From assembly GCF_002216065.1 (NCBI RefSeq), contig NZ_CP022282.1, positions 4,464,001 to 4,528,000 on the forward strand: a stretch of DNA of 64,000 nt, read 5' to 3'. How positions within the stretch are numbered: the first letter of the stretch is position 1; every line of letters starts with the position of its first letter. The position numbers and the translations under genes are program-made. The notes under the pieces are model-generated. The model worked only from the letters and a program-made list of their open reading frames with translations, made no database searches and was not told the DNA's origin. Of the stretch, positions 18,445 through 26,177 are shown in pieces. Origin of the DNA: Chryseobacterium sp. T16E-39 (GTDB lineage: Bacteria; Bacteroidota; Bacteroidia; Flavobacteriales; Weeksellaceae).

Positions 18445-19035
18445 TTAATAAAATATTTTGCGATTGATAATCAGGAGTATTCCTAGATTTTGCAGTTTTT
18501 TTATTGTTCTTATAACAGTTTCCACTCGTAATCCTGTTAGCGATGCAATTTGCTGTCTGGTGAGCAATACTTGATAAGAATCAGTCGGAGGTTTTGATTT
18601 TTTTAAGTAGTTGAATAGATTCGTTATTTTTTCTGACGGGCTTTCTAATGCAAATCCTTTCATCAGGTAGGTATAATGCATATCTTCTGCGGTATATTTG
18701 TATAAATCTAACAGTATTTTGGGATTATCTTTTAGCATTAAATCAAAGCCCAATCTTTCCAATTTGATTATCCTAGAATTTTCCATTGCAATGGCACTTA
18801 CAGAATATGGGTGTTTTAAGAACAGGAACAGTGCTCCTAGACAATCACCTTGAATAGAAATGTTGTGAATAAATTCACGACCCGCTTTTTTCTCACCGAC
18901 AATCTTTGCACTTCCTGTTGAAATTTGAAAATAAGAGACTACGTCATCATTTTCTTTAAATACATATTTTCCCTTTGTAAAATTTACAATTTTAGCTCCA
19001 TAGTTCATCAAAAGCTCCTCTTTTATCAGCATCAA
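18445..19035 (-). CDS. Crp/Fnr-family transcriptional regulator
   Basis: 196 residues: cyclic-nucleotide-binding-like barrel (KYVFKENDDVVSYFQISTGS, then FIHNISIQGDCLGALFLFL) and a full winged helix at the C-terminus (LLTRQQIASLTGLRVETVIR, then LQNLGILLI). It is distinct from the short-HTH Crp protein at 9796 and has the usual Fnr-like recognition helix. No Fe-S cysteine cluster is present. It stands alone, and its target is unknown. An HTH relic very like its C-terminus is found at 34100-34251. Confidence 0.87.
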   Translation of the reverse strand: MMLIKEELLMNYGAKIVNFTKGKYVFKENDDVVSYFQISTGSAKIVGEKKAGREFIHNISIQGDCLGALFLFLKHPYSVSAIAMENSRIIKLERLGFDLMLKDNPKILLDLYKYTAEDMHYTYLMKGFALESPSEKITNLFNYLKKSKPPTDSYQVLLTRQQIASLTGLRVETVIRTIKKLQNLGILLIINRKIFY

Positions 19036-19109
19036 TTTTTATTTTAATTATTCATGTGAAAGTACGTTGTGTACAGTTCCTAATTTATTTACATGTGAAC
19101 AAAGTTTTC

Positions 19110-20090
19110 TTAAGACCATTTGTGGTCGTAATCATTTCTCTTAAGTTCTCTTTCAACTTCATTAATTTCAGGTAAAGCAAGAAGATAAGTGTCATTAATA
19201 TATTTTAGAATATTTTTATTTGTTTTATCATCTATTTTTCTGATGAAAAGGTTGTTGGAGGATTTTAGATTTTCGATGAAGTTGTCCGCGTATTGGTCTT
19301 TATTAAAAAAAGTTTTTTCAATGACTGCTCTTTTATCGTCATTCACAATAATGTCACTAAAGGCTGTGTTAAGGAGTACTGTCTGGAAAAAGGATTCTGC
19401 CGGCAAAAGAGTGTGAAGGTAATAATCTTCAAAATCCATTACCCTTTTATTATTGGTTAAAAATACACAGGTTTCTCTTGTAAGGATAAGCCATTTCCCA
19501 CCAATATATGGTGTGACTTCGGTCATAAATTCTCTTTTATAAATAAATGAAGATATTTTATGGGTCAGCTCTGTAAAATGATTTTGTATCCTTTGAAGTG
19601 TATCAGGCCTGTAAAATTTTTGGTCATAATAAAAAAGATAATTTCTTCCGTTATTAACAGTAAGGAATTGACGGATAATATTTTGTGACTTGAGTGGGGA
19701 GTCTTCACCACTCAGGTTGATAAAGTAATCCCAGTCATGGCTTACATTCAAAAGATATTCCATCGCATTAAGTTCAGCCTGAATCATACTAAATCCCCCT
19801 GCTACAATATTCATACTCTCCAGAATATAGACATTGGGAAAATGGATGAGATATTGTTGAATTTCTTCAGTAAACTCTTCTTTGGCTTTTCTGTCTATGT
19901 GAATCAGATAAAACTGATCACGGGTATATATTTTCTCAAACATTGCCTTAAATGTATCAGGTTTATGATGTATCATGATAAAATAAGCAATTCGGATTTG
20001 AGAAGACAGAGGGCTGTGTGATGCTCTTGTCGAGGGTTGGGATTGGAGTGCCATAGTTTGCATATGCTGAAATTTTAAAATCATCCGCAC
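19110..20090 (-). CDS. Core-2/I-branching-type glycosyltransferase (GT14)
   Basis: 326 residues. Motifs of the beta-1,6-N-acetylglucosaminyltransferase family are visible: RIAYFIMIHHKPDTFKAMFE, YLIHIDRKAKEEF, and DYFINLSGEDSPLKSQ, where the LSGEDxPL motif is diagnostic. Then comes YIGGKWLILTRETCVF. The first 30 residues are poorly conserved, so the true start could be downstream of 20090. Bacterial members often modify surface polysaccharides; the acceptor here is unknown. It is monocistronic on the minus strand. Confidence 0.85.
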   Translation of the reverse strand: MRMILKFQHMQTMALQSQPSTRASHSPLSSQIRIAYFIMIHHKPDTFKAMFEKIYTRDQFYLIHIDRKAKEEFTEEIQQYLIHFPNVYILESMNIVAGGFSMIQAELNAMEYLLNVSHDWDYFINLSGEDSPLKSQNIIRQFLTVNNGRNYLFYYDQKFYRPDTLQRIQNHFTELTHKISSFIYKREFMTEVTPYIGGKWLILTRETCVFLTNNKRVMDFEDYYLHTLLPAESFFQTVLLNTAFSDIIVNDDKRAVIEKTFFNKDQYADNFIENLKSSNNLFIRKIDDKTNKNILKYINDTYLLALPEINEVERELKRNDYDHKWS

Positions 20091-20444
20091 TTTGCAAACA
20101 ATTTAAATGTACATGCATAAGTTACAAATATGTTTTTGATAATCAATTAATTATATTGTGTTTTTATTTGGTTGTTTTATTATACATTTGCAAAGTATCA
20201 ATAAAAAGGTACCTGCCTCTGCTACTCTGCAATAATTTAAATCAAATTTTTATCATTCAGTTTTGCTTTTTCAGATTTCCTATTGTCAAATGATTTCTTT
20301 GAGATTTTATATTGAGCTTTTAATGATATGATGGAAAAAGATTAGTATGATGAATAAGCCCATGGAATTAATATTAATCTTTACTAATACAAATAATTCA
20401 TTAAAATGCACCTACCAGAAAAATGATCGGAAACTGAAAAAATT
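20091..20444. other. Long AT-rich leader region of the DEAD-box gene
   Basis: 354 bp between divergent genes. A TAnnTTTG-like box (TACATTTG) lies at 20183-20190 on the plus strand and would give a 5' leader of about 250 nt for the DEAD-box gene, as is common for cold-shock messages. No clear -33 box is seen at the right distance. No ORF was found. Confidence 0.35.
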
Positions 20445-21566
20445 ATGATAAATTTCAAGAATCTACAATTAATTAATCCCGTAATCCGTGCAATTACGGA
20501 ATCAGGATGTTCTCAGCCTACTGAATTACAGAATGCTGTAATTCCAATTATCTTAAAGGGAAGAGACATTTTGGCTTCTGCTCCCAAAGGAAGCGGAAAA
20601 AAATTAGCTTTTACGCTTCCAATATTACAATTGTTGGGTAGAAATCCTACTGAGCATACTAATATCCGGGTTTTGATAATTGTCCCTACAGATGAAATCG
20701 GCGTTGAGACTGAAGAAAAGATCAAGCAGTGTAGTAAATACTTTTCTCTTTTAACATTTCGAATTAATGATGGAGAATCAGCTGAAAGTCAGCTTGCTTT
20801 TTTCAGAAAAAGAATAGACATATTGATTGCAAGTCCTGAAGGGCTGTTGGAGATTGTGGAAAAAAGGCCTATCAACTTTTCCAAGCTAGAAATTCTGGTT
20901 TTATATGATGCTGATAAAATGATTGAAAAAACATTAATAAACAGAATAAAAAATATTCAGAAACTAATTCCTAACAATATACAAACCTTAATATTTTGTA
21001 GGGAAACTTCAGGTTATTTAAAAAAATCTGTTTCTCCTTTTCTTAGAGATCCAGTAGAGATTGTAATAAATGCAAGATCGGCATCAATAAAAAGTATTTC
21101 GCAGGAAGTATTTTTTATTGAGAAAAGAGATAAGTCAGGATTTTTGATTGATATGCTCCAAAAAAACGAAATAAAAGGATTCATGGTTTTTACACGCAGT
21201 AAATATATTGCCGATGATCTGGTACAACAGCTGGAGAATGCGGGAGTCAATACAGGATGGATTCATGGAAACATAACAATGGCTGTTAAAAATAATGTAT
21301 TGGATGATTTCAGAAGTGGGAAAATTCAAGCTTTAGTCACTACAGATATTGCAGCAAAAGGAATTGATCTTGATGAACTACTCCATATCATAAACTTTGA
21401 CCTTCCTGCTATTCCTCAAACTTATGTCCAAAGGATTGAAAGGATTCGAAGGTTGGGAAGTGAAGGTTCTTTAATTTCATTCTGTACGGCAGACGAGCAC
21501 ATGGATTTAAAAAATATTCAGAGTTTGATAGGTTTTACTATACCTGTCGGTACGGTTTGGGAATAA
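20445..21566 (+). CDS. Degenerate DEAD-box RNA helicase-like protein
   Basis: 373 residues with the two-RecA-domain layout of a DEAD-box helicase, starting with a good Q-motif (SGCSQPTELQNAVIPIILKG). The catalytic motifs are altered. Motif I is APKGSGKKLA (K53 in place of the T of GKT), motif II is LYDAD (residues 153-157) instead of DEAD, and motif III SAT is replaced by CRE. Motif VI is QRIERIRR instead of HRIGRTGR. Motif V (TTDIAAKGIDL) is intact. ATP hydrolysis and unwinding are therefore doubtful; it may only bind RNA. A truncated cold-shock gene follows at 21612. Confidence 0.85.
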   Translation: MINFKNLQLINPVIRAITESGCSQPTELQNAVIPIILKGRDILASAPKGSGKKLAFTLPILQLLGRNPTEHTNIRVLIIVPTDEIGVETEEKIKQCSKYFSLLTFRINDGESAESQLAFFRKRIDILIASPEGLLEIVEKRPINFSKLEILVLYDADKMIEKTLINRIKNIQKLIPNNIQTLIFCRETSGYLKKSVSPFLRDPVEIVINARSASIKSISQEVFFIEKRDKSGFLIDMLQKNEIKGFMVFTRSKYIADDLVQQLENAGVNTGWIHGNITMAVKNNVLDDFRSGKIQALVTTDIAAKGIDLDELLHIINFDLPAIPQTYVQRIERIRRLGSEGSLISFCTADEHMDLKNIQSLIGFTIPVGTVWE

Positions 21567-21611
21567 TGCTGTAAAGTTTATGGATTATATATAATTTTAA
21601 TGATAATTGCA

Positions 21612-21725
21612 ATGCAACAAGGCATAGTAAAGTTTTTCAATGAGGCAAAAGGCTTCGTATTTATTTTTCATGCAGACGGGAGTGAAGATATATTTGTACA
21701 TTCATTGAGCTTATTTTTAAAATAA
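21612..21725 (+). pseudogene. Truncated cold-shock protein (CspA-like), 37 residues
   Basis: [20 protein letters not shown] followed by [17 protein letters not shown] and a stop. This is the first half of a cold-shock domain, whose normal length is about 65 residues. The RNP1 motif KGFGFI has become KGFVFI; RNP2 (DIFVH) remains. Strands 4-5 are missing. It is placed 46 bp after the degenerate DEAD-box gene and 4 bp before the MaoC gene. It is either a decayed gene or a short divergent peptide. Confidence 0.7.
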
Positions 21726-21729
21726 TACA

Positions 21730-22188
21730 ATGATTATTATTAACAATTTTGATGAATATAAAATGCTGGAGGGAACTATGGTCGGAACATCTTCATGGCA
21801 TATTGTCGATCAGGACCAGATTAACCGTTTTGCAGATGCTACCTTAGATCATCAGTGGATTCACACTGATGAAAATAGAGCGGCAAAAGACAGTCCTTAT
21901 CATTCAACCATTGCTCACGGCTATCTAACACTCTCGTTAATTCCTTATCTCTGGAAGCAAATTGCAGAGGTGAGAAACATTGGTATGGAAATCAACTATG
22001 GAATAGAAAATTTTAGATTTGGTTTACCAGTAAAAGCTAATGATGAGATAAGTCTTGAGGCAACTATTAAGACAGTAAATAACCTTAAAGGAATCGTAAA
22101 AGTTGTGGTTGGAGCTAAATTGATTATTAAAAACCAAATAAAACCTGCTTATGCAGGAGATGTTCTGTTTCTATATCATTTTTCATAA
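21730..22188 (+). CDS. MaoC-family dehydratase
   Basis: 152 residues of a single hot-dog domain of the MaoC/(R)-specific enoyl-CoA hydratase family. The hydratase-2 motif is present: FADATLDHQWIHTDENRA with catalytic D40 and H45, then IAHGYLTLSLIPYLW. Such single-domain enzymes hydrate trans-2-enoyl-CoA to the (R)-3-hydroxy form. No partner genes of fatty-acid metabolism are adjacent. A chaA gene starts 49 bp downstream. Confidence 0.88.
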   Translation: MIIINNFDEYKMLEGTMVGTSSWHIVDQDQINRFADATLDHQWIHTDENRAAKDSPYHSTIAHGYLTLSLIPYLWKQIAEVRNIGMEINYGIENFRFGLPVKANDEISLEATIKTVNNLKGIVKVVVGAKLIIKNQIKPAYAGDVLFLYHFS

Positions 22189-22237
22189 TAGTGAAAAGGA
22201 GGGTAAATATAACAATTAGTAAAATTAAATGTAACAG

Positions 22238-23335
22238 ATGATTCAAAAAAAATATCTTTCTAGTTGGACAATTCTTATTCCGGTTCTGGCATGGATCTTC
22301 TATTTTGCAAGTGCGGTATTTTCTTCGGGATTTTATTCGCTCTTTCTTACAGTACTACTTTTGGGAAGTGTTCTGGCAGCGGTTTACCATTCCGAAGTTA
22401 TTGCCCATAGATTAGGTGAACCTTTAGGAACATTGCTTCTTGCATTTGCTATTACGGTTATAGAGGTGGGGCTGATAATTTCTATTATGATGGGTGCAGA
22501 AGGTCTTGAGACCGTTACTCTTGCACGAGATACTGTTTTCGCTGCGGTGATGATTATTCTTACCGGTATAATCGGTATTTGTATTGTAATAGGATCACTA
22601 AGATACAGGGAGCAAGCTTTTACTCTACAGGGAGTAAGCACAGCTCTGATAACACTTACGGCGGTAGTGGTTTTTGTTCTCATTTTGCCGAATTATACGG
22701 TAAGCCATACTGGAGGTGAATATACTTCTTTTCAATTACTTTTTATTGCTTTGGTTTCATTGGCGCTTTACCTTGGATTTACTATGGTCCAGACAATAAG
22801 ACACCGGAGCTTCTTTATATCTCCACAAAACAAGCTGCTGGCAGACCAAAAGGAAGAAAGCAGTGACGGGCAACTTTCCCGCAGAAAAACACTTGTCAGT
22901 TGCTTTATGTTAGTTTTATGTCTGGGAATCGTTGTGATGATGGCAAAACTGCTTTCTAAAGACGTAGAGCATATTGTTCTATCATTTGGAGCACCAAAAT
23001 CCGTAGTCGGAGTTATTATTGCCGGAATCGTTCTTCTTCCGGAAGGCCTTGCTGCTTTCAGAGCTGCAAAGAATGATCAGATACAAACCTCTTTAAATCT
23101 CGCATTTGGTTCTGCATTGGCAAGTATCGGATTAAGTATTCCTGCGATTGCCATTATATCAGTCATTTTCGGAATACGCATGACGCTGGGAATAGATATC
23201 AAATCGACTGTGCTTTTAGGGCTTTCCCTTTTTATAATTACGGTGTCTCTCGCAACAGGTAAGACCAATATTATGCAGGGGGTTGTACTGGTGGGAATTT
23301 TTTTGATTTATCTTTTTATTTCCATAGTGCCTTAA
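22238..23335 (+). CDS. chaA: Calcium/sodium:proton antiporter ChaA
   Basis: 365 residues with about 11 membrane helices arranged as two related halves. The first ion-binding repeat is visible as RLGEPLGTLLLAFAITVIEV and the second as FGAPKSVVGVIIAGIVLLPE, both with the conserved acidic residue of the Ca2+:cation antiporter superfamily. It exchanges Ca2+ (and in E. coli Na+/K+) for protons at the inner membrane. The last 734 bp of the gene are repeated almost perfectly at 28131-28864. Confidence 0.92.
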   Translation: MIQKKYLSSWTILIPVLAWIFYFASAVFSSGFYSLFLTVLLLGSVLAAVYHSEVIAHRLGEPLGTLLLAFAITVIEVGLIISIMMGAEGLETVTLARDTVFAAVMIILTGIIGICIVIGSLRYREQAFTLQGVSTALITLTAVVVFVLILPNYTVSHTGGEYTSFQLLFIALVSLALYLGFTMVQTIRHRSFFISPQNKLLADQKEESSDGQLSRRKTLVSCFMLVLCLGIVVMMAKLLSKDVEHIVLSFGAPKSVVGVIIAGIVLLPEGLAAFRAAKNDQIQTSLNLAFGSALASIGLSIPAIAIISVIFGIRMTLGIDIKSTVLLGLSLFIITVSLATGKTNIMQGVVLVGIFLIYLFISIVP

Positions 23336-23339
23336 TCAT
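22602..23339 (+). repeat. Direct repeat, left copy (3' part of chaA)
   Basis: 738 bp matching 28131-28868 at a constant offset of 5529 bp. By eye I see only two single-base differences (near 22616 and 23076). The match stops just after the chaA stop codon on the right and within codon 122 on the left. Confidence 0.95.
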
Positions 23340-23499
23340 AATTTCCACCCATAACAATTTTGCTCAATTCCTAAAAGGGTTCACCTTCTTTTTTTGACAT
23401 CCCTAAAAATGATCTTTTTACAAATGATTAGTCTTGTTTTTGCTTTTTGCTTGATTATTAAATTCAAATATTATTTTTTCAAGTTATCATTATCTACTA

Positions 23500-23826
23500 T
23501 TACACTAAAAATATCCTTTTCCATTTTGTGATACTATTTCTGCTGAGTTTGAAATGATCAGCCAATTGTGAATTATTAAGTCCATGTTTTTTTTGATAAT
23601 CCAATATTTCAAAAATAGCAGACTTATCATATGACCTATGTTTTTGATCTACGGATATCATTATTTTACCACCTTTGGAAAAGATAATATGATTCATTTT
23701 CATAATATCATTTGCTGAAAGTTTTGGTTTAGATAATATTGATTTACAGTCCTTAATTTTCTCAGGATGCTTTAATTTCAAAATATCTTCATAGATCTTT
23801 TTATAGTTCGGTATTAATGATTCCAT
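23500..23826 (-). CDS. Helix-turn-helix protein, Chryseobacterium accessory family
   Basis: 108 residues. The C-terminal half (SYDKSAIFEILDYQKKHGLN, then SQLADHFKLSRNSITKWKRI) is a clear HTH of the transposase-OrfA/Trp-repressor-like kind. The N-terminal half is a helical region with conserved-looking PEKIKDCKSILSKPKLSAND. No transposase catalytic domain is next to it. It overlaps the upstream 72-residue gene by 26 bp and belongs to a three-gene minus-strand set. Its role is unknown. Confidence 0.65.
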   Translation of the reverse strand: MESLIPNYKKIYEDILKLKHPEKIKDCKSILSKPKLSANDIMKMNHIIFSKGGKIMISVDQKHRSYDKSAIFEILDYQKKHGLNNSQLADHFKLSRNSITKWKRIFLV

Positions 23827-24019
23827 ATGTTTTTATAATATTTACGCGACTTACTATTTCATTTTCGAATGTTATCACCAGGAAAGTTTTTCGACCCAAG
23901 ACGTTTTTATGCAGGAGATACGTCCAGGTTGTATTCGGATAGAAATTGCATCCGTCATCTAATTTTTCTATTAAACTCTTTTTACTTACCCCTATAAGAT
24001 TGAGATATTCACTTTGCAT
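23801..24019 (-). CDS. Small protein of the HTH gene set, unknown function
   Basis: 72 residues (MQSEYLNLIGVSKKSLIEKL start; the middle NTTWTYLLHKNVLGRKTFLV looks beta-rich). It lies between two HTH genes and overlaps the downstream one by 26 bp, which suggests translational coupling. No family is recognised. The fold resembles a small alpha-beta domain but this is a guess. Confidence 0.5.
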   Translation of the reverse strand: MQSEYLNLIGVSKKSLIEKLDDGCNFYPNTTWTYLLHKNVLGRKTFLVITFENEIVSRVNIIKTYGIINTEL

Positions 24020-24073
24020 ACTTATTTATTTTTCTGATTAACATTTTGTCACATATTTTAAGAATTAAAGACA

Positions 24074-24514
24074 TTATTTTCTGTCTTTATATTTACTGAT
24101 CCATTTATAAAGTGTTGTTTTAGGGATTCTATAGTCTTCAATAACCTCCTGTTTTGTTTTCTCTCCAGTTTCTATAAGCTCCAGAATAAAATAGATAATT
24201 TCAACGGTATAAATACTCTTTCTGAATTTGGGTAATTTCGATACTTTTTTCACCTTGTCATCTTCCCGGTTATACTTGGCCGGAGGGGAGTATAAAATTA
24301 AATGCTGGGAGTATATTCTGAAAAAATCATATTCTAACAGTTTGCTCCATTTGAGCAGGATTTCAGTATTTATATTACCGGCCAGATACATTTTGTTAAT
24401 TTCATTTTCATTGGTTTTCAGAAAGTTACAAATCCTGGGCATTTTTATTTTTAATTCTGATGTTCTTTTCTTAATAAGATTTCCTATGTGAATATCTTTA
24501 AAATTATTATTCAT
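24074..24514 (-). CDS. Helix-turn-helix protein with two DNA-binding segments
   Basis: 146 residues. The C-terminus has an OrfA-like HTH (EIIYFILELIETGEKTKQEV, then PKTTLYKWISKYKDRK). The N-terminus (IGNLIKKRTSELKIKMPRIC) resembles an Xre-type HTH, as found in proteins that pair with the 108-residue type downstream. It is the first gene of the three-gene minus-strand set. I take these as regulators of accessory loci or remnants of transposition genes; neither is proven. Confidence 0.62.
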   Translation of the reverse strand: MNNNFKDIHIGNLIKKRTSELKIKMPRICNFLKTNENEINKMYLAGNINTEILLKWSKLLEYDFFRIYSQHLILYSPPAKYNREDDKVKKVSKLPKFRKSIYTVEIIYFILELIETGEKTKQEVIEDYRIPKTTLYKWISKYKDRK

Positions 24515-24550
24515 TATATATCTTCATTCTTTCTAAGATTCGTTGAAAAT

Positions 24551-24610
24551 CCTCCAACTAAGCCAATGATAAAACACAGTACCTTGAAAAAAAATGTACT
24601 TAGCTGGAGG
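24551..24610. repeat. Nested inverted repeat
   Basis: Outer arms of 12 bp with one mismatch (CCTCCAACTAAG at 24551-24562, CTTAGCTGGAGG at 24599-24610) and an inner AGTAC/GTACT pair at 24578-24582 and 24596-24600. It lies in the 316-bp gap between the HTH set and the secreted-protein gene, which otherwise holds no ORF. It could be a transcript hairpin or the trace of a small mobile repeat. Confidence 0.5.
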
Positions 24611-24830
24611 TAAATTATACCAAATAAAGCTTTTGAAATGATCGTTATCTTCATTAAAGTATATCATTGATGATCATCCTTAGATAATAATTATATTTAA
24701 TTGTGTTTTTAAGTAATTTATATAACCGTTATTGACCTTTTTATATGTTTATGTTGCTGAAAATAAGAAAGTTGTATGTTTGTTAAATTAGAAAACATAT
24801 CATCTTTCGAAGCCTTCTAGTAATAAGAAA

Positions 24831-25673
24831 TTAATGTATTCTTTCAATTGTAAAATTACTTTGTGGAGAAGCAGTGGCTACAACCCACGTATCTCCAACT
24901 CCAAGATTATTAACAAAAACATTAAAATAAACTGTTCCACCTGCCGCACCTATTCTGATGATGGAGTTACCATTAATATATCCAGGAACGCCAGTCATTG
25001 TTGTTGGCTGAACATATAAACCATGTACATCGCCTTGTCCGTTAGGAGTGGTAGTAACCATTAATTGAAGATATTTATAATTGGTTCCAGGATTGCTTAT
25101 CGCAACTGATAAACTGGTGCTAATTCTATAAATTCCTGCAGGAAGAGTTACTGCACCCGTAGCTGGAGTAACAGCTGCACCGGAAATGGTATTAAATGAC
25201 GGAGCATTAAGGGGGAGTGTTGTTATCCCACCTGCCGTAGATCCCCCTGCACCGTTTGAGCTAGCTCCGGGAGGGTAATTGGGAACAGGGATTTTCATTA
25301 CTTCGGCAGTTGAATTTTGTGCTACCCATCCGTAACCGTCCCACGTATACAATCCTATTTTATTAACAGTAGTTGGATATGCTCCAGCAGAAAGTGAATT
25401 CGTAGAGCTTGACGAGGTAATAGCAGCATTGGTATTGTATACCGTCATTCCGGCAACTGAAGTCCCTGTAAGCCCCCATGTACCTGTACTTGTAAGACTT
25501 ATACGCGTTAAAAGTAATCCTTTATCCGTAGCAGTAAGATCTAGGAGTGCCGAACTATTCGGAGAAGTAGTTCCAATCCCTACACTTCCGGACTGTGCCG
25601 AGGTAAAAATCCCTAATGATGCAAAAAGCAGACATAGCAAAGTTGTAATTGCAAATTGTTTTTTAATTGTCAT
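24831..25673 (-). CDS. Secreted protein with fibre-like N-terminus
   Basis: 280 residues. After a signal peptide ending at SAQ comes GSVGIGTTSPNSSALLDLTA then DKGLLLTRISLT. This sequence type is found at the start of many exported flavobacterial proteins and resembles tail-fibre/endosialidase-chaperone neighbours. A Gly/Ser/Thr-rich stretch (residues 75-150) and a beta-rich C-terminal domain (LPAGIYRISTSLSVAI, then TYFNVFV-like strands) follow. No T9SS sorting domain is seen. It is divergent from a membrane TPR regulator at 26178, which may control it. Confidence 0.68.
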   Translation of the reverse strand: MTIKKQFAITTLLCLLFASLGIFTSAQSGSVGIGTTSPNSSALLDLTATDKGLLLTRISLTSTGTWGLTGTSVAGMTVYNTNAAITSSSSTNSLSAGAYPTTVNKIGLYTWDGYGWVAQNSTAEVMKIPVPNYPPGASSNGAGGSTAGGITTLPLNAPSFNTISGAAVTPATGAVTLPAGIYRISTSLSVAISNPGTNYKYLQLMVTTTPNGQGDVHGLYVQPTTMTGVPGYINGNSIIRIGAAGGTVYFNVFVNNLGVGDTWVVATASPQSNFTIERIH

Positions 25674-26177
25674 AATAATTTTTTTTAATATTTTTTTTTT
25701 AATTTATCGCACGAATAGCATATTGCTTATTAAAAACAAGCATATTGTAAAACTGAAAATAGTTGGCTTATATTTTTTTTAATCTTCAGGGAAAAAGATC
25801 AGAGATTTTATTGTTTGTTCATCCTTACAATATGTTAGTGCTTAGTAATGATTTTCAAATCATATATAAATTATTCTCGCTTTAAAAATCTTTTACAAAT
25901 GTATAGCCGATTCGTGATCGTTGTATTTTTTCAGACATTATTAATCATTAATTAAAAGACAAAAACCGCCATTAAAACGTTAGTTTTAATTTTTTAAACC
26001 CATTGATAATTAATTACTTAAAAATTAAACACCATTAATTTTGGGTTTATTCAATTTTTTTCGGATGGAAGATGAAATTAATCCTAAATTGTTGATATGA
26101 AATAAAAATTTATCCCTTAGAAAATAAATATTATTAATAACTCACTTTTAACGAATCGAAAACGTAGTTTTTAAATT
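25674..26177. other. AT-rich divergent promoter region
   Basis: 504 bp between the secreted-protein gene (minus) and the TPR regulator gene (plus). One TAnnTTTG-type box (TAATTTTG, 26036-26043, plus strand) could serve the regulator, leaving a leader of about 130 nt. No ORF or clear operator was seen. Confidence 0.3.
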
